A stretch of 64,000 nucleotides of DNA from assembly GCA_051294375.1 (NCBI GenBank), contig CM119267.1, positions 20,771,476-20,835,475 of the forward strand. The letters run 5' to 3'. The DNA is from Paraspadella gotoi (taxonomy: Eukaryota > Chaetognatha). This document shows, piece after piece, positions 49,251 to 64,000 of the stretch (positions within the stretch are counted from its first letter, which is position 1; every line of letters starts with the position of its first letter). Made by a program: the position numbers and the translations under genes. Below the pieces are notes generated by a model. That model was not told the origin of the DNA. It was given only the letters and a program-made list of their open reading frames with translations, and ran no database searches.

Positions 49251-49453
49251 ATTCGCGCGAGTCTCTGATTGCTATTCACATCAACATGAAAATCATCACA
49301 CCCTTACCTCCGCTTTCCCTTCTGAATCTCAGCATCGCGGACCGCTTCAATACCCTACCTTCTGAGTGAGAGAGAGAGAGCGAGTGAGGAAAAGAAACTC
49401 ACCGATAAATCGACCTACGTTTCGTGAATCTCACTCCTCTCTTCTGGGCTGGG

Positions 49454-49504
<51 letters not shown>

Positions 49505-50147
49505 ATACGAGAGAGAGAAGAGAGAGGAGCGAAGAAGAAAATGCACTCTCATCTCTCTTATTCGATTTTCCTTTCACAATTTCAAGAAACCTTAATTAAT
49601 TTAAAATTCTCGGTGAGTTTTCTCATGTAAAAATCTTTTTTCGCAACGATTTCCATGATTATAAAAATCTTATTTTAATTTTCTTTTTCCTCTTTTTTCT
49701 TCTTTCTCTCTTCTTCTTTTTCTATTTTTTTTAGTCCATTTTCGATCGGTCTGTATGTCCGGTGGTCAGTCGTCTGTTGGTCGTTCGGTATTCTGTCGCG
49801 TCGGTCTGTCCCATACCTAATTTGCCTATAGTTAAATTGTCTCTTTTGTTAAAAAAAAAGAGCTCAAATTTCTAAGGGACTGCAAGCGCCGCCTTCAGGA
49901 AATCCAAAACTAAAAGGAATAAAAGACGGAATTTAAAATGCAGTGGCATCGTCATAAATACACGGGCTAGAAAGTTTTTTTTGTATTCATGTACTCATGT
50001 TTATGTCACGTCTTTCTCATGTCATGTATGTTAAGAGAAATAGACGTGATTGATTGCCGTTCTTCTTTTCTTTTTCATTCTTTCTTTCCTCCCATCTCAA
50101 CCACTCTTTCCCTGCCAAAAATAGCTTTTTGCGTAATTACCTCTCTT

Positions 50148-50197
<50 letters not shown>

Positions 50198-51735
50198 TCT
50201 TCCAAATAACCCGCGTGCTTACGTCCTCAATCTCATCCCTCGCCACAGTATTTTTTAACTCGTTAAAACTTTTCACTGCACAGTAATTTTTTTGCCCGAC
50301 GGTTTTTCCCGGGATCCTCGCTTACCTTTTTCTGTAAACCGTCTTCAACCGCATTTTTTCCGGCGGCACTTATCTTAAATCTTCGGAGATGGAAAACATC
50401 TCGAGAAAGCCGCTCTCCTCTCTCTCTCTCTCTTCATCTCACGTCTCTCTCTCTCTCTCTCTCTCTTCTCTCCTCTCTCTCTCTCTCTCTTCTCTCTTCT
50501 CTCTATCTAGCCGTTTTTGCGTCACTTCCCACCTGAACGTGGATGAAAAGGGAGGCAAAACGAAGAAGAGAGAGAGATAAAAGGGGAGAGGGGTAGAGAC
50601 AGCAGGAGACAGAGTCAAAGGGGATTCTCGAAGGTAAGGCAGAGTCGCACCCGAAAGCCCGGAGGCAAAGATGGGTTGAAGGGTCAGGCTAGAATATCTA
50701 AGTTAATGGAGCGGAGCAGGCGCTTTTTCCTTACCCGTTCTTGTTATCTTTTCTATTTACCCCCACTTTTGTTCTGTTTGTTTCAATTCGGAGCGGAAAG
50801 AGAAAAAAAAAGTTTTGGGTGAAAAGTAAGAAATTGTTTTTCTTTTTCGTCCATTTCCCTATTTATTTATTTATTTATTTTTTTTGCCAATAAACAAACT
50901 TTTCTCTCGTTTATTTCGTTTTTAAAGTGGACTTTTTTTTACAGTTTGTAGCAAGTTTTATCGTGAAAGCATTCAAACTTTAAGTTTCGTTAGGTTTCTA
51001 GAAACGACTCATTAATTAATTTTTGTTAACGTAGTTCGTGCCTATTAGTTCAACATAAACGAGGTGGAAGGTAAATAAGTACGACAACAACGAGGTTTAG
51101 TTTTTCCCATATAATAGTAAAACAAGTTCGATATTAATACAATATCGCAAAAGCCTAAGACAATTTTTTTCAATCTTTTTTTTCCTTTTTAACAATTATA
51201 AACAACCAAATTATAAAATTTATCTATTCATTCTCTTTGAAAGTTTTTTTATCTTCACGCCCGTAAATTCTACGTTGAAGCGTCGCCCGTCATATAATTC
51301 AACCGTGAGAATTAGCGACAATATCTTTGGTACACATACCCATCTAACAGCTATTCTGTCCTGAACCTTGGAAACACGTCAAGTTAGCATAATTTAATAT
51401 TCTTACAGAAAGTAAACAACAAAATTTCCTTTCGATCCTTTGTGTAATTATGATATATCAAACTAATAATTTATGAATAATTAAAAATTAAGTTCAAAGT
51501 CAGCACGGTCAACTTCAAGAAAGTAAAGAAAGCGTTTCCTCTAACTTTAAATAAACCAACTAAAATACGTGTGAAATTCTCGAAACGTCAATATGCAAGT
51601 AAATTTTAGTGCAAGCGAACGCGAAACGAGAAACAAATCGCGAGAGAAAACAACAAAAGTCGAGAGAGAAAACAAAACCGGCTCGTCCCTCGGAAGTCGA
51701 CAAGGTCGAGAGCGAGAGAGAGAGAGAGAGAGAAG

Positions 51736-51786
<51 letters not shown>

Positions 51787-52697
51787 ACCCACCCATAATG
51801 CAGCGTTAGTTCCACCCCATAAATTCGGCGCTCAAGCTGACCCCGAGCGGGGGAAAACTTTTCCTGCGTACGAACGCGGAAAAGGAAAAAAGAAAGAAAA
51901 AGGAAAAAAGAAAGTAAAAAAGAGTTTTTTTTTTGGTGATGGAACCGGATATAGAACAGCGAAGCCGAAAGGGTGAGGCGACTTAGCCTCAGCGAAAAAT
52001 GCTTTGGATAGAGGGAAATTTATTAACTAAGAAATTTAGATTGAAGACCGGGTGACAAGTACAAGCATTTATTTTTAAATTTCTAATCGTATTGTAAATA
52101 CTCGAACTTGAATTTCAATTACGGCTTTCTTTCCCAAAAAACACCCTGAATTTTCATTTTAACCTTAACAATTTAATCAACATGTTGACAAACCAATAAC
52201 CCAAATTTTCTAACACTAATTTCCTGACCCGAAATTAATTTCGAAAATTTGAGGATTGGTCAATGAATTTTAATTGATAAGAGGTGCATAAAATAAATCA
52301 TAATCGACTTATTTTAATATTGTTTTACCTTTCCTTTTCCTTTTTCTGCTTCAAGCTTCTCACTCGGACGCTTTACTTTAAACAGGTAACGTTTCACTTT
52401 TCTTTCGCTAACAAACAGCATAACAATAAAGGTGAAGTAAACAAAAGAATGTTTTTTAGGAAGAAGTTGATTAAAATCTTTCGTCAGAAACTCAGAAATT
52501 ATCTCGTCCATTTAAAAGATCAATTCAATCGGCCTTTCTTTATTTAAATCTCGGCTATTCTTTATTTTAATCCAAAATCACACCTTTCACGGTCGTCGAA
52601 CGGATTCCTCACAAAAGCCGCTTCATTTTCTCGAAAGTGACCAAATCGTTGATTATTTCGAGTTTACTCATCGGGCGCTTCTGCTCTATCTCTCTCT

Positions 52698-52764
<67 letters not shown>

Positions 52765-53387
52765 AACATTTTTCAACCAATCGACGATCACGACGAATTT
52801 GCGTCGTTATTGACGGTAAGACTTTCAAGTCGCCGATGGTGAAACGGTTGCGTCCCCTGATTGTGAAATCACAGTTGCCTCCGGCAGCTGTCGCGACTCA
52901 TTTTCTTCTTGATCTGATTTTCCTTCTTACCTCGCAAAGATTCTTGCCTCTCGGTTGACGTCCGTTGTCATCGTTAACGTTGTCGTCATCGCGTCGTCGT
53001 CGTCCGTCCACTTGTCGTCCATCATCGTTATTGTCGTCGTCTTCATTGTCGCCGGTCGTCGTCCTCGTCGTCTTCCAATTGTCGTCTCGTCATTGTCATC
53101 ATCGTTCGTTGTCCGTTATCAATCGTCCATGATTGTCAATCGTCCGCCTCCTCTCCTCCTCCTCCTCCCTCCTCCTCCACGTTATCGCTTCGTTTCTTTT
53201 CTTTCTCGAATCCTTTTTCGCCCCGAAGTCTTTTCCTTCTCTCAAACGATTCTCCCTTCTCTTTCTCACTTCTCTCTCTCACTTTTCTTTTTTCTTTTTC
53301 TTCTTTCTTTCTTCTGCATTTGCATCTTTTTTTTTACTTCACGGCTTTACGGAACCTCCTCTTTCTTTTTTTTTCTTCTTTCTTTCT

Positions 53388-53447
<60 letters not shown>

Positions 53448-53754
53448 TATTTCTCTTTTTCTCTCTCTCTCTCTGCCTCTTATCTTTTTTAACTATCACC
53501 GACGATATTCCATCACAAACAACATTATAATAAACTTTATCCCGCTTCACTCAAATCTCCTACTCAACTTCGTATCTCCGCATATTTCCTCTCAATCGAT
53601 GCCTAATAGATATCTCTCGCTCGTCCCGCGCCTCCTTCAGTCCCCTCCCCCTCCCCACTCGGCATCCGCTTTCTGCCCTATTTAACACGCTCCTTACACC
53701 TGCCACTCTTGGCGCAAAATCTTTTTTCAAAGTTCTCACTTCTTTCTTCGATGT

Positions 53755-53785
<31 letters not shown>

Positions 53786-54415
53786 CATTTCACTTTCGTC
53801 CGATGATGGCCGTCCGTCCTTTCGTAAGAACCTTTAGTTTTCTTTATGATTCTTATCCAACTTTTCTTCTTTCTTTTCCTTCTCTTTCTTTCTCTCTTTG
53901 TTTTTTCTTCTTCTTCTTTCCTTTCGTCTTCTTTCCTTCCTTCATTAGGTCGTTTGACTTTTTTTTTCAACTTTTCCTTTCTTTTGATCTTTCTTTAAGT
54001 TCATGTTTTTCTTTCTTTCTTTTCTTTTCTTCTTTCTTTTTTCTTTCTTTCTTTTCTTTCTTCTTTCTAATCTCTGTTTTTCTCTTTTTTCTCCTTTCCT
54101 TCGTTATTCTTTCTTTCCATTCTTTCTCTCTTTCTTCATTTCTCTGCCCTTTTCTATTTGTTTTTTTCATTCCTTTTTAACTCAATTTTCCTTTCTTTTT
54201 CCTCCCTTTCCTCCCTTTTTTCTTTCCTTTTTCTTTTCCTTCTACTTTCAGATTTTCCCTTCACCAATTTTTTTTTTAGTTTAACTCGTTGATCATTTTT
54301 TTTCCTTTCCAAAAGATTTTTATAGAAAACAATAAAAATAAAAAAAGAATTACCCAGCTCTTCGTCTTAATCGTTTCCACTCCCGACGCTGTCGTTCTCT
54401 CGTCTTCTCATCTCT

Positions 54416-54454
<39 letters not shown>

Positions 54455-56308
54455 TCTCCCTCTCTCTCCCCCCCTCTCTCTCGCCCTCTCCCTCTCACGC
54501 CAGTCACGTGGCTCGATCTCAAGGTTATGCATTGGTTTTTCTCTTGTCAATCCTCACTTAAAGAAAAGCACTTGATTTAATGAAGACTGAGAGTTTTGTT
54601 CATAAGAGCGGAGACCGAGACGACGAGAATTAACGTCGACGACGACGACACGAAATCACAAACGAATGACGAACGACGAAAGACGACAAAGACGACCAAA
54701 TTCAAAACGACGACGACGACTATCCGACGATGACGACGACTATCACGCGACAACGAAGCACGAAATTAACAACGACCTACGTCGACGACGACGACGACGA
54801 CGACCGACATTTTCCGGCGCAGTATTAGCGCGATAATGAGATGCACGTCTTATCATCCTTCCCTCTCCCTCTTTCAGGTTCCCTGATTATCCTCTCTTTA
54901 TTTCTCTTCCCTAAAAATGTTTGCTACTTAACTTATTACTTTACCTTTACGTTTACGCGCTCACAAAGTCTTGCGCCACGCTTCAAACCTTCCCCGCTCC
55001 ACTGAGCCACAGCCCCTACAATTCTCATTCTCTCAGCCCTCTCGAGGACTTTTTACACACCATCCTTCCTGACGCGCCGATCCATTCACACACTTTATTT
55101 TTTCCCCTTAACCTTTTGTCCCCCCACCTCCTTACCCCATGACGCTGCCGGTTCCGGTCCTCGTGCAAGCAGCGTCGCTATTTGGCGGCACCGGAAGTGG
55201 ACCATTATAAATGAGTTCGAAGGGAATTAGAAAATCATTCGCGTCAGGGTCGCGTCGACGGCGGCGCGGAGGCGGTGGATGCAACGGCGGAGGCAAGCGG
55301 CGCCGGGGGAGGTAGAGGCAAGCAGCGGCGGCAGCGGCTGTCGGCGGCGGCTTAGGACTGACAACGATTCAGAAGTCGTCGTCGTAACTCATAGTCGTCG
55401 AGTACATTAATCAATTATAATTGTAAATTTATTCTTTTTTAATCCCTATTTTAGTGTTTCGCGGAATTTTTTTTTTTTTACTTGATATCCTATTGTGAAC
55501 TCTTCTTTTCTCAGATCTTTCATAATTAAAATTTGATATTATTACATTACATTACGAATCTACACCAAAGTCTTTTCCCGTTTATAAAAGTGAATCGTTT
55601 CTTACTGCAATAACCCAAAGTGCAACTACGCATTGCATAAGTTGCGCCCGTCGGATACCTTTTTTGGATTTTGCGTGGGTGATGTTTGTTGTTGTAGCCG
55701 TCGTTGTCGTCGTCTCCGCTTATCGGTTTTTATTCTTCTCCTTATCTAAGGAGGGAAGCACTTGTCCCAATTTTCTGTTTTTGCCATCGTCGCTGTCGTC
55801 GTCGTCATACATCAATGCCTGTTGCTCGGAAGGGGTCACCATATTTTATTGATACTCATCGTCATCGTCATCATCATCATCACGTCATCTCTGATTAAAC
55901 TCATAACATTACATAAAATTTCATTGTCGATAATATTCGTCCGGTAAATGTTAAATGTAAATTTAAATGCACATAATATTTTAAGAGTGATGCTTTTAGG
56001 GAATGCCCTGAAGTACAATGTCAATTCAATAATGTATTATCATAAAAAAAAAACCACAAAAATGAATCATAAAATTTATACAAACGAATTCCCTGTTTTC
56101 AGTGTCACGTTCTATTAAACCGATCAACCAAATTTTATCTCAATCCGACGGCACCCAACTTTCTTCGTCTTGTTGAATCAACCGCATCACCCTGCATCTC
56201 CTAGCATCTCCCAGCGTCCGACCGGCATCTCCCCTCTCGACCTCCTCCGCGCCGCACGTCGCCGCAGACGAGTTTTTTTCATTCATCATCGCTTTTCTTT
56301 CATTATGT

Positions 56309-56345
<37 letters not shown>

Positions 56346-56478
56346 CCTCTCTCTCTCTTCTCGTCTCTCTTTCTCCTCTCTCTCTCTCTTCTCTCTCCCT
56401 CTCCTCTCTCTCCTCCTCCTTCTCATCTCTCTCTCTCTCCTCTCTCGTTTCTCTCTCTCTCTCACTCTCTCTCTCTCG

Positions 56479-56517
<39 letters not shown>

Positions 56518-57534
56518 ATTGTCTCAGGTTTATAATCTTCCTAATTTTTTTTCCATTCATTTTGAAATACTTTTCTTTCTTTTTTTTCCTCTTTCTTTTC
56601 TAAAGACTAGTTTTTAATTCAGATAAAATTTTAACGTATGTCGTTCAGCTTAATCAATTAAGTCAGATTAAGTCGTTACTTATTTTACTTTAAAGAAAAA
56701 CTTTTTACAGAACTCTCTTTCTCTCTCTCTCTCTCTTCTCTCTCCTCTCTCTCTCTCTCTTCTCTCTCTCCTCTCTCCTTCTCTATCTTCCTCCCCCCTT
56801 CACATGCAAGACCAGTTTCTACAATCGCAATCTCACTCAGTCGCATTTTCGCAACTCGTCCTACATTTTCGCGTCAACCATTCCCTTCTCATTAACGTCC
56901 TCTTTGCAAAGGATTGGAAGAAAGCTTCTCTCTCCCCTCTCTTCTCTCTATCTCTCTCTCTCTCTGCTCTCTCTCTCTCTCTCTCTCTCTCTCATCTCTC
57001 CTCTCTCTCTCTTTCCTTCTCTCTCTCTCTCTTATCTCTCGCTACGCTTATCTGCTCTTGTTCACGTTTATTAATTTCCTGTCCCACTGGCCTTCCCTTT
57101 TTCCTCTATCGGGTCACAGTCGGTGATTCCTGGTGATAATCACAGAGCGTAACATGTAGATTGTCAAGTCAACTATCTTGAAAAGAAAACATTAGTTTCG
57201 ATTTTAATACATCGTTCCAATGTTAACCAGTCCATTCGCCTGTCTTACGCGTTTTGTAAAATAAAATTTTTTAACAAGTCTATTTAAAAATAAAATGAAA
57301 ACCCGCAGATTCAGAAAATGGAATTAGTCAATGATCCATCTACAATTACATTACAACCAAAACTATGCCTTTCTGCTTGCATGCTTGGTCAAATAATAAC
57401 AAGCCCTAATCTCTCTCTCTCTTTCTCTAACACACAGCCTTTGGGTTTCCAACGCTGTCCCCTTTATAAGACATGAATCTGAAGGGAACCAGATTCTCAC
57501 AGAGATTCACCTGGCCATAAGCGAAGAGAGAGAG

Positions 57535-57565
<31 letters not shown>

Positions 57566-57568
57566 AGA
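49251..57568 (-). repeat. Triplicated block, copy 2 (reverse complement)
   Basis: Reverse complement of copy 1 over its full length. For example, the TTCGCAACGATTT region near 49640 pairs with about 48820, and CCATAAGCGAA at 57513-57523 pairs with about 40941. Differences are dominated by single-base gaps and homopolymer changes. No gene. Confidence 0.95.
53756..53785. repeat. T30 homopolymer unique to copy 2
   Basis: A 30-base T run replaces a short TTTTCC context seen at the matching sites of copy 1 (near 44690) and copy 3 (near 61335). Confidence 0.9.
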
Positions 57569-57593
57569 NNNNNNNNNNNNNNNNNNNNNNNNN
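57569..57593. other. Assembly gap, 25 N, at the second palindrome axis
   Basis: The left flank is (GA)n after the reverse copy, the right flank (CT)n before the forward copy. Sequence on either side is mirror-symmetric (TTCGCTTATGGCCAGG and its complement). Confidence 1.

Positions 57594-64000
<6,407 letters not shown>

Overview
The window is eukaryotic and most likely comes from an invertebrate metazoan. It has spliced genes with GT/AG introns, C2H2 zinc fingers, a fukutin/LicD-type Golgi enzyme, tRNA-derived SINE-like elements, very many (GA)n/(CT)n microsatellites and N gaps. The phylum cannot be fixed from this sequence. Most of the 64 kb is AT-rich or low-complexity non-coding DNA. Only three protein-coding loci are convincing: a fukutin-like gene (minus strand, 4529-6737), a C2H2 zinc-finger gene with a disrupted 3' end (minus strand, 8167-9186), and a two-exon, many-pass XK-related-like membrane protein gene (plus strand, 35096-37969).

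Layout: 1-4.4 kb holds dispersed repeats, a SINE-like element and AT-rich simple repeats. 4.5-9.2 kb holds the fukutin-like and zinc-finger genes. 9.3-21.4 kb is gapped, microsatellite-rich DNA with no supported gene. 21.4-28.7 kb is an interrupted inverted repeat whose arms differ mostly by small indels, plus a 17-bp minisatellite. 28.8-34.3 kb is gapped, with long purine and pyrimidine tracts. 35.1-38.0 kb is the XKR-like gene. 38-40.9 kb is simple repeats. 40.94-64 kb is one block of about 8.3 kb present three times in the order forward / reverse-complement / forward.

The three loci show no sign of working together. They look like unrelated neighbours. Two results stand out. The fukutin-like gene carries a 73-nt exon (5865-5793) that supplies the family's GTLLGW-[FY]-R motif and is easily missed by ORF-based reading. 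With it, four exons join in frame into a 425-residue protein. The large forward/reverse/forward palindrome has a remnant resembling the PacBio SMRTbell adapter at its first axis and an N gap at its second. It is therefore most simply explained as one unsplit long read that entered the assembly. I found no sequence evidence for a new biological system, and the most dramatic structure is probably technical.
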